Shown here: positions 44,919 to 53,728 of the stretch, piece after piece
Layout: every line of letters begins with the position of its first letter
How positions within the stretch are numbered: position 1 is the first letter of the stretch
DNA from: an uncultured Oscillospiraceae bacterium
Lineage (GTDB): Bacteria; Bacillota; Clostridia; Oscillospirales; Oscillospiraceae
NCBI GenBank assembly: GCA_947630375.1
Contig: CANRHH010000001.1
Location: forward strand, 1 to 64,000
Direction of reading: 5' to 3'
Length of the DNA: 64,000 nucleotides
The notes under the pieces: generated by a model
What the model was told of the DNA's origin: nothing
Databases searched by the model: none
Seen by the model: only the letters and a program-made list of their open reading frames with translations
Translations under genes and position numbers: made by a program

Positions 44919-45959
44919 ATGAGCGATACGCTGACCGCCATCTCCCCCCACGACAAGCGGGCCCAGCAGCAGCTGGACGCGCTGCTGGAGCAGGAGGGCA
45001 TCCGCCGGGATGCCAATCTGGACTATACCTGCGGCATTTTCGATGAGGACTATAAGCTGGTGGCCACCGGCAGCAGCTTCGGCAGTACGCTGCGCTGTTT
45101 TGCGGTGGATAAGTCCCGCCAGGGAGAGGGCCTGCTGAACCAGGTCCTGTCCCATCTGCTGGAGCGGCAGGCGGAGCGGGGGCTGTTTCATCTCTTCGTC
45201 TATACCAAGTGCGACAGCGCCCGGTTTTTCAAGGACTTGGGCTTTTACGAGATCGCCCGGGTGGACGGGGCCCTCTCCTTTTTGGAGAACCGGCCCGACG
45301 GCTTTGGCTCTTACTGCCGCCGCCTGGCCAAATCCCGCCGGGAGGGCCGCAGCGCCGCCGTGGTCATGAACGCCAACCCCTTCACCCTGGGGCACCGGTA
45401 TCTGGTGGAGCGGGCCGCCGCGGAGAACGACACGGTGCATCTCTTTGTCCTCAGCGAGGACATGAGCCTGGTGCCCTTTGAGGTCCGCTGGCGGCTGGTG
45501 CGGGAGGGCGTGGCGGATCTGCCCAACGTGATCTGCCACAGGAGCGGTCCTTACATCATCAGCGCCGCCACCTTCCCCAGTTACTTTCTGAAGGACGAGG
45601 AGGCGGTCATCCAGGGCCACGCCCGGCTGGATCTGGCCCTGTTCCGCTCCATCGCCGGGGCCCTGAACATCACGGCGCGCTACGTGGGCGAGGAGCCCTC
45701 CAGCCAGGTGACGGGCCTGTACAACCAGGTCATGGCCCGGTATCTGCCCCAGGCGGGCATCGCCTGCCGCATCGTCCCCCGGCTGGCGGCAGGCGGCCAG
45801 GCCGTCAGCGCCAGCACAGTCCGCCAGGCCCTCCACGACGGCCGCCTGGAGGACATCCGCCCCTGGGTGCCCGAGAGCACCTGGCGCTATTTCAGCTCCC
45901 CGGAGGCGGAGCCGGTGCGCCGGGCGATCCGGGAACAGGCCCAGGTGCGCCATTACTGA
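44919..45959 (+). CDS. citC: [Citrate (pro-3S)-lyase] ligase
   Basis: A 346-residue enzyme that activates citrate lyase by acetylating the thiol of its prosthetic group with ATP and acetate. The N-terminal part is a GNAT-like domain (FAVDKSRQGEGLLNQVLSHLL) and the C-terminal part a nucleotidyltransferase with NPFTLGH and SASTVRQAL. The ATG at 44919 follows GAGGTG. It has its own promoter after the transporter terminator. Confidence 0.95.
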   Translation: MSDTLTAISPHDKRAQQQLDALLEQEGIRRDANLDYTCGIFDEDYKLVATGSSFGSTLRCFAVDKSRQGEGLLNQVLSHLLERQAERGLFHLFVYTKCDSARFFKDLGFYEIARVDGALSFLENRPDGFGSYCRRLAKSRREGRSAAVVMNANPFTLGHRYLVERAAAENDTVHLFVLSEDMSLVPFEVRWRLVREGVADLPNVICHRSGPYIISAATFPSYFLKDEEAVIQGHARLDLALFRSIAGALNITARYVGEEPSSQVTGLYNQVMARYLPQAGIACRIVPRLAAGGQAVSASTVRQALHDGRLEDIRPWVPESTWRYFSSPEAEPVRRAIREQAQVRHY

Positions 45960-45973
45960 GCGGAGGAAAAACC

Positions 45974-47341
45974 ATGGAGCAGGAAATCAGCCTGGCCCAG
46001 GTGCTGGCCGCCCGGGAGCGCCGGGTTTGGCGGCAGGGGGAGCTGCTGGAGCGGTACGGGCAGCCCCTGATCTCTTTTTGTATGAACATTGCCGGGCCCG
46101 TGAAAAACGGGCCCCTGATCCGCCGGGCCTTCCGGGAGGGGCTTTTCCGCCTGGAGGAGGCTCTGCGGGGCGCGGGGGCGGCCGTGCTGTGCCGGGAGGA
46201 ACTGGACGAGCCCACCGGCTGCGAGGCCCTGCTGGCCGTGGCCGGGGAGGGCATGGCCCTCAAGCGGCTCTGCGTCTGCCTGGAGGATGAGGACCGGCTG
46301 GGCCGTCTGTTCGACCTGGATGTGCTTCTCCCCGGCGGGGAGAAGGCAGAGCGGGAGGCCCTGGGCTTTCCGCCCCGGCCCTGCCTGGTCTGCGGGGCGC
46401 CGGGAAAGGGCTGCGCCTCCCGCCGGGTCCACCCGGCGGAGGAGCTGCGGCAGGTCACCGGGGAGATCCTGCGCGCGCATTTTGCGCAAAAGGACAGCGA
46501 GGCCCTGGCGGATCTGGCCGCCAAGGCCCTGCTCTATGAGGTCTGCACCACGCCGAAGCCGGGCCTGGTGGACCGGGCCAACAACGGCAGCCACCGGGAC
46601 ATGGACGTCTTCACCTTTCTGGACAGCACCGCCGCCCTGCTCCCCTTCCTGGGCCGGGTGGTCCGCCTGGGGATGGAGACGGTCTCCCGGCCGCCGGAGG
46701 AGGTTTTCCCCCTGCTGCGGCGGGAGGGCCTGCGGGCGGAGCGGGACATGTTCCGGGCCACCGGCGGCGTCAACACCCACAAGGGGGCCATTTTCAGCCT
46801 GGGCACCGTCTGTGCCGCCGCCGGGCGGCTCTGGCGGCCGGAACAGCCCTGGGCGGGGGCGGAGGCGGTGCTGGCCGAGGGCGGCCGGCTCTACCGGACC
46901 GCGGCGGAGGCGGACTTTGCCCGGCTCCAGCGGCAGGGGGCCCACACCGCCGGCGGCCGGCTGTATCTGGAACAGGGCTTAGAGGGCATCCGGGGGGAAC
47001 TGGCCCGGGGCCTGCCCTCGGTCCGGGACCGGGGCCTGCCCGCCTTGGAGCGGGCCTTGGAGGCCGGAGGGAGCCTGGAGCAGGCAGGCTGCGCCGCCCT
47101 GCTGGCCCTGATGGCCCAAGTGACGGACACCACCCTGCTGCACCGGGGCGGAGAAGAGGGCCTGGCCTGGGCCGCCCGGCAGGCGGCCGCCCTTCAGACG
47201 GTGCCTTTACCGGACCGGGCGGCGCTGGAGGCCCTGGACCGGGCCATGACGGAGCGGAACCTCTCCCCCGGCGGATGCGCCGATCTGCTGGCCATCTGTT
47301 TCTTCCTGCATTTTGGTGAGGAGCAGCGTTTTGATCCTTGA
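45974..47341 (+). CDS. citXG: CitX-CitG fusion: prosthetic group synthase and transferase
   Basis: A 455-residue two-domain enzyme. Residues 1 to about 165 are CitX-like (holo-ACP synthase; GPVKNGPLIRRAF), and about 166-455 are CitG-like (triphosphoribosyl-dephospho-CoA synthase; TTPKPGLVDRANNGSHRDMD and GGVNTHKGAIFSLG). Together they make the citrate lyase cofactor precursor from dephospho-CoA and ATP and attach it to CitD. Such a fusion is known in Haemophilus and some Firmicutes. It is 14 bases after citC and ends the cluster at a large inverted repeat. Confidence 0.95.
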   Translation: MEQEISLAQVLAARERRVWRQGELLERYGQPLISFCMNIAGPVKNGPLIRRAFREGLFRLEEALRGAGAAVLCREELDEPTGCEALLAVAGEGMALKRLCVCLEDEDRLGRLFDLDVLLPGGEKAEREALGFPPRPCLVCGAPGKGCASRRVHPAEELRQVTGEILRAHFAQKDSEALADLAAKALLYEVCTTPKPGLVDRANNGSHRDMDVFTFLDSTAALLPFLGRVVRLGMETVSRPPEEVFPLLRREGLRAERDMFRATGGVNTHKGAIFSLGTVCAAAGRLWRPEQPWAGAEAVLAEGGRLYRTAAEADFARLQRQGAHTAGGRLYLEQGLEGIRGELARGLPSVRDRGLPALERALEAGGSLEQAGCAALLALMAQVTDTTLLHRGGEEGLAWAARQAAALQTVPLPDRAALEALDRAMTERNLSPGGCADLLAICFFLHFGEEQRFDP

Positions 47342-47342
47342 A

Positions 47343-47406
47343 CTATGTCTTCACGCATAAATAGGCAGCGCCTCGCGGCGCTGCCTATTTATGCGTGAAG
47401 ACATAG
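47343..47406. terminator. Perfect 30-bp inverted repeat after citXG
   Basis: Arms 47343-47372 and 47377-47406 are fully complementary with loop TCGC. It starts one base after the citXG stop. No long T-run follows on either strand, so it may act as an mRNA-stabilising hairpin as well as, or instead of, a terminator. Confidence 0.75.
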
Positions 47407-47447
47407 TCCTGCCAAATGTAATCTATACAGGAAAGAGAACAAACTCT

Positions 47448-47810
47448 GTTTTTGAGGCAGCTTTGCCGCCTCAAAAACACCCTGAGGCGCACGTCGTCGG
47501 CAGAAGTTCCTCGCATTCGCTTCCCCGTAAACGGGAAAGCTCATTTGATCCACTCTGCCTCCTCTCAAAACCAAAGCATATGCTTTGGTTTTGGTAAGGA
47601 GGAACAAGGCTGTCCGCCGATTTGGCGGGCCTTGGACCGCTAAATGGCTTTACAGCCTTGTTCTGACGCCGCGCCGACCAAACGGGGCAGAGCCCCGTGC
47701 GATAAGCGCGAGTATCAAATGCGAGCCCAGCGTAGCGCCCGCAGTCGCATTTCGGAGGCCAACCGCCCGAAGGGCGGCTCTTAGGCCGGAGATAGCGGGT
47801 CGCATTTGAA
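47448..47810 (-). repeat. Structured dispersed repeat, copy 4 (long form)
   Basis: It has the same head, long middle and tail as copy 1, including the perfect palindrome around AAAACCAAAGCATATGCTTT and the ACAAGGCTGT/ACAGCCTTGT stem. It carries an extra insert (about 47735-47790) with CGCCC/GGGCG pairs before the tail. Its tail directly touches the stop codon of the minus-strand sulfatase. No gene lies in 47407-47810. Confidence 0.85.
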
Positions 47811-49235
47811 TTATAAGTCTATCTCGTACCCCTCCGGCATCCGCGCCAGCTCCTCCTGGCGGCGCATGGCGTGGTCCGCCCGTTTGGGCCCGTAGGGGAG
47901 CTTGTTCACCCCGGAGACGGCGTCCACCGTCCCGAAGGCGTTCTCGCTCAGGTCGGAGGCCATATAGGCCTCCAGCAGGGTCTTCATGGCCTCGATGCGG
48001 GGATCCCCTTCCCGGTATTTGTTGGTGTCCTCGGGCTGGGTGTCGAAGTAAAAATACCGCCGGGCAGGGCCGGAATACACCAGCTTGTCCCGGTTGGAGG
48101 CCACCATGTAGGCGCCCTTGTCCCCGGTCCCGTACTGGGAATAGACAAACTCCCGGTCCTGCTCCGTGAACAGATCCAGCCCGTCATAGTCCCGGCTGTC
48201 ATAGTCTATGCCCGCCAGCTTCAGCAGCGTGGGGGCCAGGTCCACCAGAGAGCAGACCTTCTCCCGATGGCCGGCCGGTACCCCGGGCACGCGCATCATA
48301 AACGGGATGTGGGCCGCGCCGTCCAGCATGGAGCGCTTGCCCATGGTCCCGAAATCGCCCAGCATCTCGCCGTGATCAGTGGCGAAGACGATGACGGTGT
48401 TCTCATACAGGCCCTTTTCCTTCAGGGCCTGCAGCACCCGGCCGATCTGATAGTCCACAAAGGAGACGCAGGCATAGTAAAAATTCCGCAGCAGCGTCAG
48501 GTCCTGGCGGCTGATGCCGATCTTGTCCAGGGTGAAGCGGTCGCTCATGAAGGTCTCAAACTCTGCGGGGTCCTCCGGCATATACGGGTCCTGGGATACG
48601 CTGCGGTACATCTTGTTCCAGGGCGCCGGGGGCGCGAAGGGCGGATGGGGGTGGATGTAGGACGAGACCAGGAAAAAGGGCTTGTCCCCGGTGCAGCCGT
48701 TTATAAATTCGACGCTCCGGTTCCCCACGTACTGGGTCGGGTGGACCTCCGCCGGCAGCTGGGAGATCTGCGGGATGTAGTACATCTCGCTGCGCATCCC
48801 GTTATAGTCGAACACGTTCCTGTACGGCGAGTCCAGGAGAAAGCGGGTATAGTCGTCCCGGGGGTCGGCCATCTCCTCCTGGGTGATCCGCCTGGCAAAG
48901 CCCATCTTTCCGTACAGATCGGTGTGGTGCATCTTGCCGATGCTGCAGCTGTTGTAGCCGGCGGCCGTAAAGCGGGCGTAAAAGCCCTCACCGGTATAGG
49001 CGTTGTTGAGGTTGTTGTTGCAGCAGCCGGTGTGGGCCGGATACAGCCCGGAATACAGGGAAAACCGGGCCGGCACGCAGACCGGCGCGGGGGTATAGCA
49101 GCTGTCAAACACGACGGACTCCCTCGCCAGGGAATCCAGTGCCGGCGTCACGATCCGCTCATTGCCCAGGGCATGGATGGTGTCCCGGCGCTGCTGATCG
49201 GTAAAGAAGATCAGGACATTCGGTCTCTTGCTCAT
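47811..49235 (-). CDS. Type I sulfatase, cytoplasmic (sulfatase 1)
   Basis: A 474-residue sulfatase/alkaline-phosphatase-fold hydrolase. The start RPNVLIFFTDQQR carries a metal ligand and C53-V-P-A-R57 is the formylglycine motif, a cysteine type that needs the anSME encoded nearby. There is no signal peptide, so it would work on a substrate inside the cell. The last gene of the tctC-tctB-tctA-HAD-sulfatase operon, it follows AGGAG. The substrate class is unknown; the three sulfatases here are clearly distinct from each other. Confidence 0.92.
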   Translation of the reverse strand: MSKRPNVLIFFTDQQRRDTIHALGNERIVTPALDSLARESVVFDSCYTPAPVCVPARFSLYSGLYPAHTGCCNNNLNNAYTGEGFYARFTAAGYNSCSIGKMHHTDLYGKMGFARRITQEEMADPRDDYTRFLLDSPYRNVFDYNGMRSEMYYIPQISQLPAEVHPTQYVGNRSVEFINGCTGDKPFFLVSSYIHPHPPFAPPAPWNKMYRSVSQDPYMPEDPAEFETFMSDRFTLDKIGISRQDLTLLRNFYYACVSFVDYQIGRVLQALKEKGLYENTVIVFATDHGEMLGDFGTMGKRSMLDGAAHIPFMMRVPGVPAGHREKVCSLVDLAPTLLKLAGIDYDSRDYDGLDLFTEQDREFVYSQYGTGDKGAYMVASNRDKLVYSGPARRYFYFDTQPEDTNKYREGDPRIEAMKTLLEAYMASDLSENAFGTVDAVSGVNKLPYGPKRADHAMRRQEELARMPEGYEIDL

Positions 49236-49310
49236 AGCTTACTCCTGTACGCCGCGGCCCCCTCCGCGCCCGAACCGGGCCCGGGGAGCCGCGGCTTCCC
49301 TTTTATTCGC

Positions 49311-50135
49311 TCATATTCCAAAGTTTGATTCCAAAAATTCCGCGATGCCGTCCTGGGTACACGGGCCGCACACGCAGTCCGCCTGGCGCTTGATGAACTC
49401 CGGCGAGTTGCCCATGGCCACGCCGCAGCCGGCGGCCTTGATCATCTGGAGATCGTTCCCCCCGTCTCCGAAAGCGTACACCGCTTCCCGGGGCACGCCC
49501 AGGTATTCGGCCAGGCCCAGCAGGGCGTTGCCCTTGTTGAGCCGCCGCGGGATGCACATGGCGTCCTTCAGCTCGGCCGGGTCCGTCTCAAACAGGCCCG
49601 TGGCGTTCAGCTCGCCCCGGATGGCGGCGCTCATGGCCTCCCCCACCCGGCAGATGGTGAATTTCTCTATGCCGCCGGCGTTTTCCCGGACGAAGGCGTC
49701 CAGGTCCTCCACGACGTGCATCTTGCCCTCGCCGATGTACTTGTCCATAAACGGCAGCAGATGGAAATCTTTATAGTGTTCGAAGTTCTCCCGGCCTATG
49801 ACCACGTCGTTCTCCACCGAGACCTCCACAAAGGGCCGGTAGCGGCGGATGATGTTCCAGGCGGTCAGCGCCTCCTCCGGGGTGAACAGATCCCGGTAGA
49901 TGGCCTTGTTCTCGTACATGTCCATCACCACCGCCCCGTTGCAGCAGATGGCATAGTGGTAGTCCGGCAGCTCCATCTCCCGGAGATAGCGGACGTTGCG
50001 CCCGGTGACGATGACCACCTGGATACCGGCGCGCTGGGCCCGCTCAAAGGCCCGGTAGGTCCGGTCCGACATGCGGACGTTGTCGCACAGGGCGGTGCCG
50101 TCCAGGTCCGTCGCAATGATCTGGGGCCGCACCAT
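49311..50135 (-). CDS. HAD-superfamily Cof-type phosphatase
   Basis: A 274-residue phosphatase of the Cof/sugar-phosphatase class (HAD IIB). The nucleophile motif is ATDLDGTAL (Asp10, Asp12), with VIVTGRN as motif II and GDGGNDLQMIKAAG near the C-terminus as motifs III/IV. It starts one base after tctA, so it belongs to the importer/sulfatase operon and probably removes phosphate from a sugar-like or polyol intermediate. The exact substrate is not readable. Confidence 0.92.
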   Translation of the reverse strand: MVRPQIIATDLDGTALCDNVRMSDRTYRAFERAQRAGIQVVIVTGRNVRYLREMELPDYHYAICCNGAVVMDMYENKAIYRDLFTPEEALTAWNIIRRYRPFVEVSVENDVVIGRENFEHYKDFHLLPFMDKYIGEGKMHVVEDLDAFVRENAGGIEKFTICRVGEAMSAAIRGELNATGLFETDPAELKDAMCIPRRLNKGNALLGLAEYLGVPREAVYAFGDGGNDLQMIKAAGCGVAMGNSPEFIKRQADCVCGPCTQDGIAEFLESNFGI

Positions 50136-50136
50136 A

Positions 50137-51654
50137 TCAGTCTACCGCCTCTACGTTGTCGATATCCAGCTTCTTGGTGATTTTCCTCTCCTGCAGGAAC
50201 TTGTTGATGGTGGGGATCAGCATGAACGCCACCGCCAGCAGCAGGATCAGGACGGAGACCGGGCGGGTCACAAAGACGGCCCAGTTGTTGTGGCTGACCA
50301 GCATAGAGCGGCGCAGGTTGGACTCGCACAGGCTGCCCAGCACCAGCGCGATGGTCAGCGGCGGGATCGGGAAGTCAAAGCGCTTCATCAGATAGCCGAT
50401 CATGCCGAAGGCGATCATGACGACAATCTCAAAGGTGCTGTTGCCCAGGGCATAGGCGCCCATAAAGCAGGTGACGACGATGCAGGGCATCAGCACCGTC
50501 AGCGGCACCCGGGTCACGTTGGCGAAAAGGCGGATCATCACGCTGCCCTGGAGCAGCATGACGAGGTTCACCACGATCAGCCCGCCCATGATGGCATAGA
50601 CCCAGATGCTGCCCTCGGAGAACAGCTGCTTGCCGGGGATCACGCCCTGCATGGTCAGCGCGCCGAGGAGGACGGCCGTGGCCCCGTCGCCGGGGATGCC
50701 CATGGTCAGCAGCGGGATCATCGTCGCGCCGGTGACGGCGTTGTTGGCGCACTCCGGGGCGATAACGCCCTCGATCTCGCCCTTGCCGAAGTTCTCCTGG
50801 TTCTTGGAGCCGCGCTTTGCCGCGTTATAACCCAGCATGGCGGAGATGGCGCTGCCGGTGCCGGGTATGGCGCCGATCACCACGCCGTAGATGGAGGAGC
50901 GGATCAGCGTCTTCCAATAGCGGAACGTGTGGTGGAAGTGGAAATTGGACCGGTGGAACTGGATGGGCTCCGCGCCCTTGGTGCCGCTGATATAGGCCTC
51001 GTGGCATTTGATCAGCACAGTACTCATGGCGTAGGCGCCCAGCATGACGGTGGAGAAGCGGAAGCCGCCCAGGAGCCGGTAATAGCCGAAGGTGAAACGG
51101 TTGGTGCCGTAGGCCGGGTCCATGCCCACGCAGGCGATCAGCAGGCCGAAGCAGGCGCAGATCAGACCCTTGATCCGGTTGTTGCCGGCCACGCTCACCG
51201 CGGCGCAGAGGCCGAAGATGCACAGGCAGAAGTATTCGGGCGAGGCGATCAGATTGACCACCTTGGCCAGCTGCGGGGCAAAGAACATCAGGGCGAACGC
51301 ACTGACCAGGCCGCCGATGGTGGAGGCAAAAAGCGCGGCGTTCAGCGCGTCGCCCGCCCGGCCCTGTTCCGCCATCGGGTAGCCGTCAAAGGCGGTGGCC
51401 ACGGCGGAGTTGGTGCCCGGGGTGTTGATGAGGATGGCGGTGATGGAGCCGCCGTACACGGAACCGACGTAGGCCCCCAGCAGGAGGTACATGCCGGAAT
51501 AGCTGTCCATGCCGAAGGTGATGGTCAGCAGCACCGTCACCGCGAAGGTGGTCCCCAGGCCGGGCAGAACGCCTATGATGATGCCGGCGAACACGCCGAT
51601 AAACATCATCAGCACATTGTTGAAGGTAAAGATCGTGGAAAATATCTCAGCCAT
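50137..51654 (-). CDS. tctA: Tripartite tricarboxylate transporter, large permease TctA
   Basis: A 505-residue membrane protein with about 11-12 helices. GVLPGLGTTFAVTVLL, YVGSVYGGSITAILINTPGT and GAIPGTGSAISAMLGYNAAKR are the conserved glycine-rich loops of TctA. With TctB and TctC it forms a secondary importer for small anions, driven by an ion gradient. Family members take citrate, other carboxylates and some aromatic or sulfonated acids. The sulfatase context suggests that the substrate here may be a sulfated anion. Confidence 0.95.
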   Translation of the reverse strand: MAEIFSTIFTFNNVLMMFIGVFAGIIIGVLPGLGTTFAVTVLLTITFGMDSYSGMYLLLGAYVGSVYGGSITAILINTPGTNSAVATAFDGYPMAEQGRAGDALNAALFASTIGGLVSAFALMFFAPQLAKVVNLIASPEYFCLCIFGLCAAVSVAGNNRIKGLICACFGLLIACVGMDPAYGTNRFTFGYYRLLGGFRFSTVMLGAYAMSTVLIKCHEAYISGTKGAEPIQFHRSNFHFHHTFRYWKTLIRSSIYGVVIGAIPGTGSAISAMLGYNAAKRGSKNQENFGKGEIEGVIAPECANNAVTGATMIPLLTMGIPGDGATAVLLGALTMQGVIPGKQLFSEGSIWVYAIMGGLIVVNLVMLLQGSVMIRLFANVTRVPLTVLMPCIVVTCFMGAYALGNSTFEIVVMIAFGMIGYLMKRFDFPIPPLTIALVLGSLCESNLRRSMLVSHNNWAVFVTRPVSVLILLLAVAFMLIPTINKFLQERKITKKLDIDNVEAVD

Positions 51655-51669
51655 AGTAACCCTCCTCGC

Positions 51670-52185
51670 TTACGGCAGGCGGACATACAGCACCTTGGTA
51701 AAGATCAGGTACAGGGTGCCGGAGTAGATCCAGGTGGCCAGGTACAAATACCATTTCTTGCACCGCAGCAGCGCCAGGATCATGGTCGTGATGATCAGCG
51801 TGGAGATCAAAAAGCCGATCTTGGTGATGAGGAACCAGTAGAGGATCAGGATGGCGAAAATGATGTAGGGGATCAGGTTCTCCACGATCTGGCCAAAGCT
51901 TTTCTTCTCTTTCTCCGGTTTCTTTGCGGAAAGCTCATCGGCGTACTGCCTGCGCAGCTTGATAAGCGAGACCAGGTTGCTCACCACGCCGACGAAGCAG
52001 AGCACGGCGATCACCACTAAGAGCAGCCCCGGGAAGGTGCGCGGCGTAAAGGTCCCGCTGGTATTCAGCGCCGCGTTGGTCTCCGGGATCTGCGCCGGAA
52101 GGATCCAGATCCGCGTGACCACGGCCAATACCATGAGCAAAAACAGAGTGATCACGCTCTCTGTTTTTTTCTTGATTTCTTTCAT
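51670..52185 (-). CDS. tctB: Tripartite tricarboxylate transporter, small permease TctB
   Basis: A 171-residue protein with four membrane helices (VITLFLLMVLAVVTRIWILP; LLLVVIAVLCFVGVVSNLV; and two near the C-terminus). This is the usual partner of TctA. ATG at 52185 follows GGAG; the frame extends upstream to a TTG without a better site. It lies between tctC and tctA. Confidence 0.9.
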   Translation of the reverse strand: MKEIKKKTESVITLFLLMVLAVVTRIWILPAQIPETNAALNTSGTFTPRTFPGLLLVVIAVLCFVGVVSNLVSLIKLRRQYADELSAKKPEKEKKSFGQIVENLIPYIIFAILILYWFLITKIGFLISTLIITTMILALLRCKKWYLYLATWIYSGTLYLIFTKVLYVRLP

Positions 52186-52215
52186 AATGAGCTCCAATCT
52201 CAGATATCAAAAACG

Positions 52216-52256
52216 GCCCCGCGGTATCGTATGGAAAAGACAGAATACCGCGGGGC
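52216..52256. promoter_or_regulatory. Intra-operon hairpin between tctC and tctB
   Basis: A perfect 12-bp stem (GCCCCGCGGTAT, 52216-52227, with 52245-52256) and a 17-base loop lie in the gap after tctC. It probably raises the level of the binding protein over that of the membrane parts. Confidence 0.6.
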
Positions 52257-52296
52257 TTTGGTCAACTCAAAGCACTACAAGGGGCAAGCGCTCAAA

Positions 52297-53385
52297 TTAT
52301 TCGACGTAGCCGCTGGCCACCAGCACGTCATGATAGATCTCAAAGCTGGCAGAGGCCATTTCGGCGACCTCTTCCCGGGTCATGATCTCCATGGTGCCGG
52401 CGCCGATGCTGTCGCAATAGGCCTGGAAGTCAGGATTGGCAAGGCCGATGGAGAACTGCTGCGCCACATAGTTCATGATGTCCTCGGGGCAGCCCTTCTT
52501 CATGCCCAGCCACTTGAAGCCCACAATGGAGGACAGATCCTTAAAGCCGTAGTCGGCAGCGCAGGGAATGTCCGGCAGCAGGTCATAGGGAGTGTCGTTG
52601 AGGATCATCAGGGCACGCACGTCGCCGTTCTTGACGGCATTGACCACAAAGTCCGCGTCGATCAGGGCGATGGGGACCTCCTTGTTGATGACGGACTGGA
52701 GCACATTGGCAGAGCCGGTGTAGGCCACAGGCTCGCTGGCGGCCAGGTTGTCCACCTGCATGAGGGCCCGGGACAGGGCGATGTGGGCGAAGCTGCCGAT
52801 GTTGGCGGTGCCGTACTGGAAGGGCTCGCCGCTGGTGAGGAACTCATACAGATCGTCCGCGTCCTCCAGCTCGGAGTCCGGCGCGGTGATGACGCAGGTG
52901 GTGACCAGGGGATAGAGGTTGGCAAGCAGCTCGATGTCGTCCGGGGTGTAGGTCAGGTTCTTGTTCATGACCGGCTGGGACAGCAGGCCGGCAGGGGCCA
53001 TAAGCTCCATGGTGTAGCCGTCCGCTTCCCGGTTGAGCATCTCGGTGATGCCGATGGTCTGGGAGCCGCCGGGGATGTTCTCGACGACGATGTTGATCCC
53101 TTCGCCCAGGTCCACATACTCCAGCGCGGCGCGGGCGGCCGTGTCGGTAGCGGAGCCGGCCTCAGAGGCGACGATGAAGGTGACAGTGCCCTTGTAGCCG
53201 TCCGGCTGGGGCAGCAGACCGTCAGCGGGGGCTTCTTCGGCGGGAGCATCCGCCGCGGGGGCCTCCTCGGCAGGGGCTTCCGCTGCGGGGGCCTGGGTAG
53301 CGGGGGCCGGTGCGCTGCTGCCGCCGCAGGCGGCGAAGGCGAAGGCCAGGCAGAACACCATCAGAAGCGCGATGATCTTTTTCAT
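52297..53385 (-). CDS. tctC: Tripartite tricarboxylate transporter, solute-binding lipoprotein TctC
   Basis: A 362-residue protein with a lipoprotein signal (LLMVFCLAFAFAACGG, lipobox FAAC) and an Ala/Glu/Pro linker, then a TctC/BugT domain (VTFIVASEAGSATDTAARAALEYV; NIVVENIPGGSQTIGITEML). The AGSATD loop and the NIPGG turn surround the anion in this family. The ATG at 53385 follows AGGAGG. It is the first gene of the operon. TctC specificity cannot be predicted safely. Confidence 0.94.
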   Translation of the reverse strand: MKKIIALLMVFCLAFAFAACGGSSAPAPATQAPAAEAPAEEAPAADAPAEEAPADGLLPQPDGYKGTVTFIVASEAGSATDTAARAALEYVDLGEGINIVVENIPGGSQTIGITEMLNREADGYTMELMAPAGLLSQPVMNKNLTYTPDDIELLANLYPLVTTCVITAPDSELEDADDLYEFLTSGEPFQYGTANIGSFAHIALSRALMQVDNLAASEPVAYTGSANVLQSVINKEVPIALIDADFVVNAVKNGDVRALMILNDTPYDLLPDIPCAADYGFKDLSSIVGFKWLGMKKGCPEDIMNYVAQQFSIGLANPDFQAYCDSIGAGTMEIMTREEVAEMASASFEIYHDVLVASGYVE

Positions 53386-53509
53386 GTACTTTTCTCCTCC
53401 TGTTATTTTTTTCGGGTTGAGCCCCGAAGGTAGGACACAGTTTGTAATATACCATGCAAATATTTGTAATACTAAAAGTTTCGATTTTATTTTTAAATGA
53501 AACTTATAA

Positions 53510-53524
53510 CTTTCGCTTCGAAAT
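53510..53524 (+). promoter_or_regulatory. Candidate DeoR operator C, upstream of tctC
   Basis: CTTTCGCTTCGAAAT, read on the plus strand, resembles sites at 56200 and 58970. A degenerate second element (AGTTTCGATTTTATTT) lies at about 53477. The surrounding stretch 53386-53580 is AT-rich leader without a gene; a TATATT near 53446-53451 may be the -10. Confidence 0.55.
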
Positions 53525-53581
53525 CTTTTTTGTATTTTACCTTGTTTTCGCAAAGATTTCAATTGGTAATAACATGAAAAA

Positions 53582-53622
53582 TTTGGCTGGTTTTTGTGAG
53601 TATTTCACAAAAACCAGCCAAA
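53582..53622 (-). terminator. Terminator of the sulfatase 2-deoR operon
   Basis: A perfect 18-bp stem (53582-53599 and 53605-53622, loop GTATT) is followed on the minus strand by a run of T. It separates the deoR-type gene from the tct promoter. Confidence 0.85.
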
Positions 53623-53728
53623 ACACTTTTTACCGCTCCGGGCCAGGCGCTCCCCCGCCGGAAAATCCAGTTTGTTTTAAAACAGTCAAAAAAAGAGTGA
53701 TATAAATTACAACATGTTTTTCCGCGGG

